A stretch of DNA of 64,000 nt. Origin: Dolomedes plantarius. Lineage: Eukaryota > Arthropoda > Arachnida > Araneae > Dolomedidae. Of this stretch, positions 24,889 to 35,435 are shown piece after piece; positions within the stretch are counted from its first letter, which is position 1, and every line of letters begins with the position of its first letter. The notes under the pieces were generated by a model that had not been told where the DNA came from, ran no database searches, and worked only from the letters and a program-made list of their open reading frames with translations. A program made the translations under genes and the position numbers. Location of the stretch: NCBI GenBank assembly GCA_907164885.2, contig OU015498.1, positions 126,077,227 to 126,141,226 on the forward strand, in the 5' to 3' direction.

Positions 24889-25669
24889 AAATTCGACAAG
24901 GGGCCATTAGAAAGAACACTAACTTCTTTTTTGCAAATGCTATTGAAGTGTATGGTAACGTAGTCAATTTATTTGAAAGATTAGACAATTCGAAAACATC
25001 ATTTTTATGTATAGGAAGATAGTGCCTCGGAAAAGTTATACAAAAACATTTTTTTCAAAAACATGATTCTATCATAAAATCTTTGTTCATTTTACTGTAG
25101 CTATATTTTTTCCATTATTAGCTAAATACCTGATGGAATACACGAGTATCATCCGTTATATAATTTGGTTGATTTAATTTACTTAACTTTAGCAGCAAGT
25201 GTTATCATTCGTCAGAGAAATTCACCATGTAATTTAACGACAGTGACCTGGCATTCAATCTGGATTTACGATTTTTTAAAATTATTTTTGGAATTTTACC
25301 TCCTATTTTAACCTAAATATATAATCAAAATATATAGAATTTAAAAAAAAATCTTAGTGAAAACCTAGGACATTAGAAGAACCACAATGCAAAATATCAG
25401 CTTCCTAGGTCTTAAGGTTTTAGAAATACGGTGATCAGTAAATCAGTTTGTTAGTGGAATTTGAATGTTATATATTTATATTTAAAATGGCAAAAATAAT
25501 ACTTTGGAATATATCTGAAAAAAAAATTAAATTTTAAAATTTTTTTAGCTCCGTCCATTTTAGGCCGATTTTAATGAAACTCATTTTGTATATGTTTCTT
25601 GAGACGTACTTTGATTTTAAAGTGATCTATTTGAAATCGAATGTTAAATACGAATTTTAGAAGTTTTGA
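24889..25669. other. AT-rich sequence with a repeat relic
   Basis: Near 25360-25445 the stretch aagaaccacaatgcaaaata and tcagcttcctaggtcttaag resembles the tails at 23.1 and 26.5 kb. No gene. Confidence 0.4.
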
Positions 25670-26446
25670 GGGGGATTTAAGGGGGCTCACAACCTTTGAC
25701 TAAGGGGAAATGACCCTAAACATGATCCAAATCGAGCTACTGAAACTGAAATAATATTAATATATATATATATAATTTTTTTGTTTAATATCAAAATTAC
25801 AAGTCTTCAGTTATATTTTATACAAAAATAGAACTTCTAAAGCCATAAATAATTTTAAAATTTTATTTTTAAATGTACACATTACTAAAAAGGGAAAAAA
25901 ATCACTGGATGTTTCGCGCATCATAAAATTAAGAAATATGCATACAGAAACTATTTTTTGGTCAAATTAAATTAATAATACACTCAAGTTTAATGTAAAA
26001 CCAAAAAATATACAAAAATATAGTTTAAATTGAAAAATTTACATATAATTTAAAAAAATTTAAAATTTAGCAATTTTTTAAAACATTTTCAAGTGTAAAA
26101 AATTTTTTTACAAATTTGTTTTTACTTTTCTGGTTTTAGTGTGTAAAGAAGCTTATATTACAAATCTTATAAAAATTTTGTGTGTCTAGCACACATAGTT
26201 TGGGAGTAACAGTGCGCGCAAACCCAAAATTCACATATTTGAGAAAACTGAAGTTAAAGTTGGAATAACATGGGTATGGCAATAGAGTGAGCTTTACATA
26301 AACTCTCATAACTCGAGAAATAATGCAAATTTTTTTATGCGGTTTTTTGCATATTGTTCAGAAATGTCCCAAAAATCAGAATATAGCAAAAACCAAAAAT
26401 AGATTTTTCGAAGTTTCAAAGGTTGTGAGCCCCCTTAAGCCCCCTT
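25670..26446. repeat. inverted-repeat pair about 30 bp, 720 bp apart
   Basis: gggggatttaagggggctca (25670 on, continuing caacctttga) is inverted at 26416-26446 (tcaaaggttgtgagccccct, continuing taagcccccttt). The interior is AT-rich without frames. This could be a fold-back element or two inverted copies of one repeat. Confidence 0.65.
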
Positions 26447-26601
26447 TAGCAGTTTAAAGTTTGGATTTTTCTAAAAATTTCTTAGAGTGCACCTTTGGTC
26501 AAAGAGAAACCAATATACAAAGTTCCAGGTTCCTAGACCTTATGGTTCAAGATATACAATAATTAGTCAGAGGGCAATATTTCGATTTTATGTATATAGA
26601 T
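26447..26601. repeat. third relic of the 22.5-23.2 kb repeat tail
   Basis: Reads ttcttagagtgcacctttgg, ccaggttcctagaccttatg and tagtcag, parallel to the other two tails. Diverged. Confidence 0.4.
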
Positions 26602-27130
26602 TGTTACGAATTTTGTAAATATTGCATTTTGTTTCGTTAAAATGGCTTCTATGGAAGAGCTCCTATAGCTATGTATTTAACATGGGAGTCTATGGGGATC
26701 TCGCCAAATATGAGAGTTATCGCCAAATTTTCGATGCATTTTGTGACTTACTTTGGTCGGCAGATTTGGTGATATTTCGCCAACTTGGCGACTAAACCTT
26801 TCTGGAAGCTTTTAGAAATTCTTGCTGTGACTGACCTATAGAGGGCGCTTTGGAAATCTATAAATATACATGACATTGGCATTGGAACTCAGTTTAATTT
26901 CGTAGTGAGGATTGAATGTGTTGTAACTGCGTTAATTGGATTTCTATTGAAAATTCTGGTATCCTGAATTGTGTTTTTAGAATTTTCTGCTGTATAGAAG
27001 ACAGTTGTTACGTCTTTTATGTTTGAATTTGTGTATACGCCTGACGAATTTACAAAATAATAAATTTATTTTGTGTGAACTTTCTGAAGAGATTTTTATT
27101 CAATCCTTACGAACCCAGAAAAACGGAACA
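26602..27130 (+). repeat. probable solo LTR (529 bp)
   Basis: Begins TGTTACGAATTTTG and ends GAACGGAACA-type sequence (AAAAACGGAACA), giving TGTT/AACA termini. It has a TATA box ctataaata (about 26858) with a downstream ctcagtt that could be an initiator, and AATAAA near 27059. This is the promoter and polyadenylation order of an LTR. No internal retroviral-type coding region adjoins either side. I could not confirm a TSD, so the right end is uncertain. Confidence 0.55.
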
Positions 27131-27800
27131 GTATAGATAACCCTCTAGATACAACAGTGAACAAAAAGACGTTATTTTAATCCTAGAAATGATTCAGCTC
27201 GCAAAATATCAGTATTACATTATATTTACGAATTTCAATACATAATAATTTTATAAGCTTTTACTCCAGTGAAATGGGAATTTATTTCGGAAAAATTTGG
27301 CATGTCTTTCAAAGACGCTTAAGTTTCCCATTTCTATAACAATGTAAATAATTTAAGCACATCGCGGAAGGAAATCATTTTGGAAAAACACTTTTGTCAT
27401 GAATATTTAATGTTGAAAGGGGTACAAAGCTGAGTTAAAACGCGTGCAAAATTTAATTTAAACTGATTGAAAGATATTGATATTTTTGTAGCTTTTAGGA
27501 GAGTTATATTTTATGCATACTCTACTCCAACTCATATTATTATAGATTTAAACCACCCCAGAGACGATCTATTTTATGTATACTGTACACAAATAATATT
27601 TTTATATATTTAAACCAGATGCTTTTATAAAGTATCATTACCATGTGATTTTTTTTTTTACTCTAAGCACTCTAAAAATAAAAAAATATATCCTTTATCG
27701 AACGATATTATTCCATATTTCTTATGTAATCTTTATTTATATTTGTATAAATAATAATGCAATTGCTGCTGCTTAGTATTAAATAACGTCAAATGCAGAA
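27131..27800. other. AT-rich sequence, nothing recognised
   Basis: No coding or repeat structure beyond base composition. Confidence 0.5.
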
Positions 27801-27808
27801 AATATATA

Positions 27809-27877
<69 letters not shown>

Positions 27878-27878
27878 C
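27801..27878. repeat. (TA)n microsatellite
   Basis: About 78 bp of TA with minor interruptions. Confidence 0.95.
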
Positions 27879-28630
27879 ATGTCGTGTTTCTGCTTTTTTC
27901 CCTCATTTCCTGATAGTAGATATCCAAACTTCTCTCGATTACTTGGCAGTCCGTGGACCGGTGGCTAGGAAATTACGTAGAATCATGCCAGTTGTTGCAG
28001 CCATTTCATCACTCAACGAAATGAAGACAAATCCAGTACTGTTTAATAATATTTATTAGATCTTCTCAAGACTCAGATCCATAATTATTAGTTTAGTTCC
28101 GCTCCCATCCCAATTTAGATTGCATGCGCACAAGAGCGACACGTCCGGTTCCTTCTTAAGTTACCATGGCTCTAAAGATTAAATATTTTGTTCTACAAGC
28201 TTTTAATTCAGTACGCATGCTCCAACTAACTTGTTATTACGCTCATTGCTTATGCGTGACATCACATAGACCTTCTATCGAGTTCCATTGATGACATGTT
28301 CTTTTCAATTTTTTGGCAAACATTTCAAAATTATTCTAACCAGCAAGCTAAAAATATATACTCATGTATCTTTAGAGCGAACTTTTCCCGACTCCTCCCT
28401 TCCGTGCTTGACACAATGGAATTCGACTATAAAATGTGCAAAATGGCATTCTTCTGTCCTCCTCACCCTTTCTTTCTTCCTATTCTTCCAAAACCCCCCC
28501 CGTGTTTGTTGGAATTTCGAGGCGCGAAACCTGTTTTGGGGGGTTTAGTTGTTGGTCACTGGCGAGGCTAAAACTTTACTTGTCTATTTTGTTTAGTGTG
28601 ACGGTGCAAACTGATTCAGATCGTGTTAAA
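27879..28630. other. unassigned sequence upstream of Tigger relic
   Basis: Short overlapping frames around 28288-28571 include a C8 run and gcgcgaaacctgttttgggg. Probably the 5' UTR and left part of the Tigger element, whose left TIR I could not locate. Confidence 0.4.
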
Positions 28631-29611
28631 ATGCCGTCGAAAAGGAATAGATTGAATTTGAAAGAAAAAATTTACATTTTGGACGTTGCTGAAAAGGAAA
28701 AGCTGAGCGTCCGTAGCCTTGCCGAACGTTTCCATATTGGTAAAATGCAGATTAGTGAACTTTTTAAGGATAAAGAAGGAATTCGAAAAATGTGGGTCCT
28801 GAATTCGAACGAATATTCGAAAAATTTGAAGTTTCGTAAGACAGAAACAAGTGAAATTGACGAAATATTGATGAAATGATTCCGTTCTGCTCGTGCAAAA
28901 AACATTCCTGTAAATGGTGTTTTGCTTCAAGAAAATGTCAGAGAAGTCGGTGAAATTTTGGGATTAGAAACTTTTAGGGGCTCAAATAGATGGCTGGAAA
29001 AATTATCCGCAGCTTTAAAGTACAATACAGAAAGCTGCCTCTAAGACATGTGCTTTCACAGATATCTCCAGAAAATCCAGCGAAGAGTTGTCAAAATCGG
29101 TATCTTGTTTGGACGCAATCTCCAGGACTACGTCAGCCCTTAAAAAGGCGGCACCTGGATGCGTTCTAAAATGTTTTAAGAAGGCGGGATTTTTGAGTAC
29201 AAGTGAATTGGCAACTGACGGTACTACTAAAAAAATCGGAAAAGAACTTGCGGATCTAGAAGCCAATTTGGATTGAAATGTCAGCGTTGAAGAGTAGTCA
29301 AGATCGGCAACAATTTATCAACTGAGGAAGAAAACATGTATTATGTTTCCAATTTCCTTCATCAGGACTCCACTGAAGCATTGGCTCTTTCTGAGGATGA
29401 TGATGAGGAATAGCCAATGGAAGACTGCAAAATCAAAGAGTATTCGGAAGCACTGAAATACAGCGAACAATTAAAACAGTTCTTTCTCAACAATGAAGAT
29501 TCGGAGGGACTAGCAAAGCTAAATCCTATGAAGATTCACTTTGAAAAACAGGTGTGCTGTGTAAAAAAGAGAAATCCAACTTTGTTAACAGATTTTTTTA
29601 GTAGTAATTAA
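28631..29611 (+). pseudogene. pogo/Tigger-type transposase, catalytic core missing
   Basis: The frame starts MPSKRNRLNLKEKIYILDVA, a CENP-B-like helix-turn-helix, followed by SVRSLAERFHIGKMQISELF. After a stop it continues as the second DNA-binding domain (FRSARAKNIPVNGVLLQENV, SNRWLEKL). It then jumps to C-terminal sequence: ALKKAAPGCVLKCFKKAGF, an acidic stretch (LSEDDDEE) and a tail ending TLLTDFFSSN at 29611. The DDE core that should lie between about 29005 and 29100 is deleted. Stops and frame changes occur throughout. DNA-binding halves of such proteins can be domesticated, but the stops argue against that here. Confidence 0.82.
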
Positions 29612-29887
29612 AATAATTTAGCTCCTATACGTTGTATTTTCGGATTATTTAATGCTAGATAAAATGATTAGCACACAAATGAAAGATAAAGTAGTAAATA
29701 TTTATTCTTTTCTTACGAATTAATTTTTCCCTTTTAATGAAAATTGCAGCCGTAATGTTCAATCAAATGTCAAACAGAAGAGCAAAATTTTTTAAATAAA
29801 AAGTTCGTCCTCCCCAATATCGGACACCTCCTAATAACGGACAAACCTTTTGGTCCCGTGACTGTCCGCTTTTCGGAGGTACGACTG
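29612..29887 (+). mobile_element. 3' part and right TIR of the Tigger element
   Basis: The reverse complement of the right end is CAGTCGTACCTCCGAAAAGC, then ggaca, with repeated cggaca/tccg motifs just inside, a typical Tigger TIR. TA follows at 29888-29889. The next transposon begins only 12 bp further on. Confidence 0.75.
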
Positions 29888-29899
29888 TATATATATATA

Positions 29900-31307
29900 T
29901 ACTGCTGGCCACCCAAATTGCAACACCAAGAAAGACAAGAGATATCAGAACAAAATTTATTTTGTAGATAACATGTTGACCAAGTATCAAATGATTAAAT
30001 TTATAGACTTCTGTGAAGTGTGGTTCCTGCCAAAATCAGTAGCCAGAGTAGCCGCCATTGTTGGAGATCACCGCTGCCACACGAATCGGAATTGATTCAA
30101 AGAGACTTTGGATGAGTTCTTGGGGTACCGCAGACCAAGCAGCTTCCACACGTTGCCAAAGTTGATCTGCTGTGGCAGCTGGGGATGGAATCTGGGTCAA
30201 TCGTAGAGCAACCATGGACCACATGTTTTCTATCGGCGAAAGATCCGGATTGCGAGGCGGCCATGGAAGCAATTCAATCTGGCGATTGACGAAGAACCGT
30301 TGGACAATGCGTGCCACGTGTGGTCACGCATTATCCTGATGAAATATGGCTGTGGGCAAGCCCTGAAGGTAAGGAAGGACAACTGGCTCCAACACCTCGG
30401 AGATGTAGCTCTGGCTGTTTAAAGTACCGGCAATGCGTACTAGAGGTGTGCGAGAGTGATATCCAATACCGCCCCATACCATAATACCCGGTGCAGGACC
30501 AGTGTGGAGGTGCATAACGCAGCTGTTCAGCATCCTCTCTTCACGTTGTCTCCAGACTCGAATGCGACCATCGTGGTGTTGCAGACAGAAGCGTGACTCT
30601 TCAGTAAAGACAATTTCATTCCATTCTGCCGTCCACATCCTTCTGTCATCGCACCATTGGCGGCGGAGACGTCTGTGGTTCTGCGTCAAGGGTAGACAAA
30701 GCAATGGACGTCTTGCGGACAGACCACTCTGCTGTAAACGGCGTCGAATGGTACGCGCAGACACTGGATGAAGCGTTACAGACTGCATGTGCTGTGCTAC
30801 GGTTCGTGATGTGACTGAGCGATCCGTCACTGCCATGCGCACAATTTGCCTGTCATCACGTGAAGTGGTGCGCTGAGGTGGATGCGATCGAACACGCCGG
30901 TCCGTCGTAACCTCCTGCATCCAACGATCACATATCCGCATTATAGTTGTTTGGTGTCGTCCAACACGACTACCGATTTCCCTGAAAGATAATCCACAAT
31001 CTCGGTAGGCCACTATCCTTCCTCTGTCGAACTCGGATACTTGATCAAAAGATGATCGCTGTTTTTGAAGAGGTATAATTGATCGTTTTTTTTTGAAAAA
31101 ACCACATGAAAAACACAATTGCCGAACTTGAAATCGTCGAAATCTCCAAGCCTTAAATAGCGCTTTAAAGTGGCGCCACAGGCGCGCGTGATGTGCGTCT
31201 GCGCTGAAATTGTAATCATTTGCATATCTCACCTCCGCTTATGCATGTTGTAAATTTCATGTTATTTGCATGTTTCCTTCAGGGTGTTGCATTTATAGTA
31301 TCCAGCA

Positions 31308-31310
<3 letters not shown>
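29900..31310 (-). mobile_element. Tc1-like transposon, DD34E, copy 2 (full length)
   Basis: Same family as 16481-17886, inverted. Left end tactgctggccacccaaatt (first C of the TIR changed to T); right end ends tccagcagtg at 31310, followed by (TA)n. Length 1411 bp. It lies a few TA dinucleotides from the Tigger end. Confidence 0.93.
30036..31076 (-). pseudogene. Tc1-like DD34E transposase with lost start and one nonsense codon
   Basis: Aligned with the 16.7-kb copy, the family start codon position (31074-31076) reads ATA instead of ATG. The frame is otherwise open from upstream. It carries SSFDQVSEFDRGRIVAYRDC, the intact junction (TTDRRVRSHPPQ) missing a base in the other copy, and FTEESRF, where the first catalytic D has become E. 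At 30324-30326, inside QDNARPH, the Arg codon CGA is TGA, a CpG-type change. The frame then resumes to NNGGYSGY at 30036. Dead by three independent changes, yet all else is collinear. Confidence 0.92.

Positions 31311-31395
<85 letters not shown>
31311..31395. repeat. (TA)n(GT)n microsatellite
   Basis: TA to about 31364, then GT, immediately after the Tc1 TIR. Confidence 0.97.
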
Positions 31396-31398
<3 letters not shown>

Positions 31399-32080
31399 TC
31401 AAATTTGGTCATTCTATTGTTAAATGCAGAAAATTTGTTTTAATCGAACATAACAAATAATGTTACCCTTTTTTAACACATGCTTATCTGATTCAAACTT
31501 TTTTATATTACTGCTTAGTGTTATATCGTGTCAAGTGAGAAAATTATTGCTAATCGAATATTACAAATATTCTTCCCATTTTTTAATACATATATCTGAT
31601 TTAAGCTTAAACCAAAAAAATTTGTTTCTATATATTGATAGAAACCGAAAATGAGGGCAAGAATAAAATTATAGTTTTAAATTTATTATAAGCATAAACC
31701 AGTTTGATACTTCCAGAAAATTTTAAAGATATGTATACAGCATGGCTGATATACTAACGTAAAATTATTTTAAGGATTTCTGAAGAAAGCATGCCTAAAC
31801 CGAAAGGTTACGAGCTAATTCCTGTAATCAATAAATCTTTCTCTTCTCTTTCGTGATGGTAAAAATAGCTCCTAAGAATCTCTTAACACGCTTGAGAAAT
31901 TCAGGGTAATTCGTTTTCGATATGAAGTTTTAAATTCCAGGCCTTGTGTACTGAATGCCAAAGTGATTGCCTTAGGGAGGCGAGAACTGGAGAGATAAAT
32001 TTCTAAAATAAGTTTGGTATAATTTTACCGATTCAATCAAGTTCTCACTGATGTTAAACTGTTATTTTAAACTTAAAGAC

Positions 32081-32111
<31 letters not shown>

Positions 32112-32389
32112 CGTTTGTGAAGCGCTATTATACATTTTCCTTTATGTATTCTAGGATAATGTGACTTTAAGGTGTAAAAATAAGAATTAATAGCTATGTT
32201 TTGAATAGCTGTGTAGTAGTTTATGAATTTTCATAACAATATCTATATCTAAACCTATATATCTCAATTTCTATATAACATATTTTCACATTCATTTAAT
32301 TTTGAAATAAACCTTCTATTCAGATTTTGAATTTTCAAATTGCTTTATGCATTGAAAGATTTTCCATATAAAGTTGAGTAAGTGTGCTA
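31396..32389. other. AT-rich sequence, no gene seen
   Basis: Contains a small (TA)n(GT)n tract at about 32083-32112 and otherwise nothing recognised. Confidence 0.5.
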
Positions 32390-32676
<287 letters not shown>

Positions 32677-33244
32677 ATATAATCATAGATTTTTCACTAG
32701 GTACATACGTACACTTAATCGTATGTACGTAGAAAATGTAACTGGTTTAAATTAAAATTAATTGAGGGTCAAAAATCTGCAAATTAAACGAGCAAATCAT
32801 CAGCCTTTTCATTTTATTTTTGTTCCTCCTGAAAATATGGCATGAGAGAATCCGCTTGTGACACATCAGATTATGTGATATTGATGATGCGTTTCCATCC
32901 GAGCAGTAGCCGGGCTGGAATTTTACTCAGTAATTAATGGACACAGTAATTATGGAACTACTGAAATGTGTAAAAGTTAATATGTAATTTCGTAAGTTCT
33001 TTGTGAAGTGTCGGTATGCACGAAATACCTGCTGGGTTTAAAATAGTTGAAGAACTTTGTAATGGCTAAAACCGGGAAGTAATAGATTATCCTTAACTAG
33101 GGATCGAAGAGCCGGACACTCGGGGAAATTATTGGAACCCAAAAACGCTTTCCCAGTTGTTGTAGAACTGGGTATTCGAATCATGTAAATAGTATTAGGT
33201 TTCCTAAACTAAAACTGTTTTACCGTGCTTCATACTTTATTATT
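32677..33244. other. unassigned sequence
   Basis: No frames or repeats recognised before the hAT MITE. Confidence 0.5.
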
Positions 33245-33252
33245 ATCTAGAT

Positions 33253-33805
33253 CAGGAGTTCCTGAAATTTTTGTGAATCAAGGATCACTTTTTTTTAAAC
33301 TCCCAACCAATCTTTTTAGAGGCAAAAATGGTTTTTTTAATAAACAAACTATTTAGTATAAACAAATAAATATTTGGTATGATATTTAATAAATGTTACA
33401 AATAAAGTGAATAACAATAACAAATTTAACGTAAAAGAAATCTTAATAGGAAGCATAAAAGCCTACGAAAACTTTCAAATGAATGATATATTTTTAGCTT
33501 GCATTTATTTTAATAGCTAAAAAATGGCTTTGATGCTACGAGTCTGCGTCACAGAAAATGCATTAGAAATGTTTAGGCTGAGCAAGGATTTTTTCGCATT
33601 CGAAAGAGCAAAGAATTTTTTTAATTTGACAAAAACAATTAGGTTCTAAGGATTTGTTGTGTCCCAGTTTTAACATTTTTTATTAAATTCCCAGTCGTTT
33701 TTAAACTATGAGATAAAATTTTTTAATGTCTCCTGACGTCGCGGACAACTTCTTGGATGATCTCGGATCACCAATGGTCCGCAGATCGTCGGTCAGAAAC
33801 CACTG
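33253..33805. mobile_element. hAT-type MITE with perfect 8-bp TSD ATCTAGAT
   Basis: Left end CAGGAGTTCCTGAAATTT; right end finishes gtcagaaaccactg (reverse complement CAGTGGTTTCTGAC). ATCTAGAT is present on both sides (33245-33252 and 33806-33813). Length 553 bp, no transposase. Internal blocks (actcccaaccaatcttttta; ctcggatcacc) match 10306-11235, establishing a family with at least two local members. Confidence 0.9.
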
Positions 33806-33813
33806 ATCTAGAT

Positions 33814-33922
33814 CTTTGGAAGCCATTGTCTTTAGTGTATCCACAATATTAACTAGTAAAACTTCCTCGTCTATCTCAGAATTCCCTCCAGCTGTCAAAA
33901 GATCATCGAGTGTCATTTTCAT
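33814..33922 (-). other. short orphan coding-like segment, truncated by the hAT MITE
   Basis: Minus strand: MKMTLDDLLTAGGNSEID, then EEVLLVNIVDTLKTMASKD, with protein-like acidic and hydrophobic patterning. The frame runs straight into the MITE. Ignoring the insertion, it would stop within a few codons on the other side, so it is not obviously a gene broken by the MITE. No family recognised. Confidence 0.2.
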
Positions 33923-34172
33923 TTATTGATTTATTTCAAATTAAATTTTCAAGAGAATTTTTATTTATTGAAATTATAAACAGCAAAATCATATTCTATT
34001 TTATACTATTTAAAATCAACAGTCGAATGTCTATCCAACAAATGCCTAATCATTGAAAAAAAATACTATTTAAAATTACGTAATCTAGTCGTCGACGAAT
34101 TTCTAATCTAGTGAAATAATACATATTAAATCGTAAAATCTACACAAAGAAAAAAACGCTAGACAATATTCC
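33923..34172. other. AT-rich spacer
   Basis: Nothing recognised. Confidence 0.4.
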
Positions 34173-34200
34173 GTAGTTTCGGGTTATAGACCGAAACTAC
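34173..34200. repeat. perfect hairpin, 10-bp arms
   Basis: gtagtttcgg (34173-34182) and ccgaaactac (34191-34200) are exact inverted copies around an 8-base loop. It sits about 55 bp before the 513-bp tandem repeat. Confidence 0.75.
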
Positions 34201-34255
34201 CTTGCCGAATCCTGAAGGTTGCGAGGGAAACTATGTCTTTAGACTCGTTAATGGG

Positions 34256-35435
34256 GTCTCTAGTGCTACTTATTGTCAGTTGGGTGCCGTAAAAAGGTTA
34301 AACCCATACGGCGGATTCTGTGACACCATCACTTTCATGAGCAACTAGAAACCTACTCCACCATGTTCGTTTCGGGGATTTATTCGGCAGAGCATAGTTC
34401 TCTAGGACTTAAAAAATCTTTAGGAAAGACTTTCATGAAGTCGTGAGACGTATGACGTCATACGGAGAAATCACTGGCTCCGCGGTCTATCAGTTCCGCA
34501 GAGACCGTATCGCCTCGATCTCCTCGGGATTTTAAAAATCTCGCTATTTCGAGTATTCCTCGCGTCTCTGCGTTACCAGACGCGTGAGAGGCTTGTTGAT
34601 TCGTATCGAAAACTCCGCATTTCTTCGATCAGTAGCGGAAAAATCCGTAATTTCGATCATCTGACGCCATCACTTTCACGATTCATTCCGAATCGGCGTC
34701 AAAGCTGAATTTTCGGTTTTCTGGTAAGAGGTCTTTTGCAGTAATATACCTTAGCATGAATTAGAACCGTCTCTAGTGCTATTTTTGACAATAAGGTGCC
34801 GAAAACGGATAAACTGGTGAGTCGGTTTCGGTGACGTCATCGTTGTCAGAATAACTTGAAACTTTCTCCACCTTCATTGTTTTTGGAATGCATTCGGCAG
34901 AGCATAGTTCTCTCGGACTTAAAAGAGCTATAGGAAGGACTTTCATGAAGTCTTTGGTGGAATGATGTCATACTGCGAGGTCACTGGATTTGCAGGCGTG
35001 GCGGAGACCATATCGCCCTATTCTCCGGGATTTTAGAAGTCTCGCAAAAATCGAGTATCCTCGCGGCTCTGAGTCATAAGACGCATGAGAAATTTGTTGA
35101 TTCGTCTCGAAAGCTCTGAGTTTCTTCAATCAGTAGCAGAAATATCCGTAATTTCGATAATCTGACGTCACCGCTTTCACGTTTAATTTCAGGTTTTTGT
35201 AAGAGGTCGCTTGGAGTTATACACCTTTAGGGCCTGTTCACATAGGAGTCCGTTGCTTTGCGTTAAGGAAAAGATGACGTTTAGACGAAAATAAACCAAT
35301 CATATGCCTCCAAACGATTAGCAATGAAATTTTTAATGCCTATGATTGGTTTATTTTCGTCTCAACGTCATCTTTTCCTTAACGCAACGAAACGGACTCC
35401 TATGTGAACAGGCCCTTAGGATGAATTAAATCTTG
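34256..35435. repeat. two diverged tandem copies of a 513-bp GC-richer unit
   Basis: Copy 1 (34256-34768) and copy 2 (34769-35435, minus a MITE) both start gtctctagtgctat-like sequence. They share attcggcagagcatagttct, gactttcatgaagtc, atccgtaatttcgat and an end t-tagcatgaatta / t-taggatgaatta. Divergence is substantial. Both contain tgacgtca-like motifs and many CG steps. No frame survives in both. Element class unknown. Confidence 0.88.
35230..35415. mobile_element. PIF/Harbinger-like MITE, 186 bp
   Basis: Left end GGGCCTGTTCACATAGGAGT and the inverted right end are nearly perfect TIRs of about 75 bp, so the element is almost one palindrome. TTA lies on both sides (35227-35229 and 35416-35418), the TWA target of PIF/Harbinger. 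The empty site is seen in tandem copy 1 (ataccttagcatgaa near 34746-34760), which contains TTA once and no element. Confidence 0.92.

Noticed and set aside
28631..29611. Domesticated CENP-B-like host gene
   Set aside because: Stops and frame changes occur both within and after the DNA-binding domains, and a Tigger TIR lies at the right end.
30502..30771. Plus-strand ORF opposite the Tc1 transposase (and its twin at 17057-17284)
   Set aside because: Antisense shadow conserved simply because both copies share the transposase sequence.
33701..33922. 73-aa ORF as a host gene disrupted by the hAT MITE
   Set aside because: Removing the MITE and one TSD gives a stop within a few codons, and no homologous protein is recognised.
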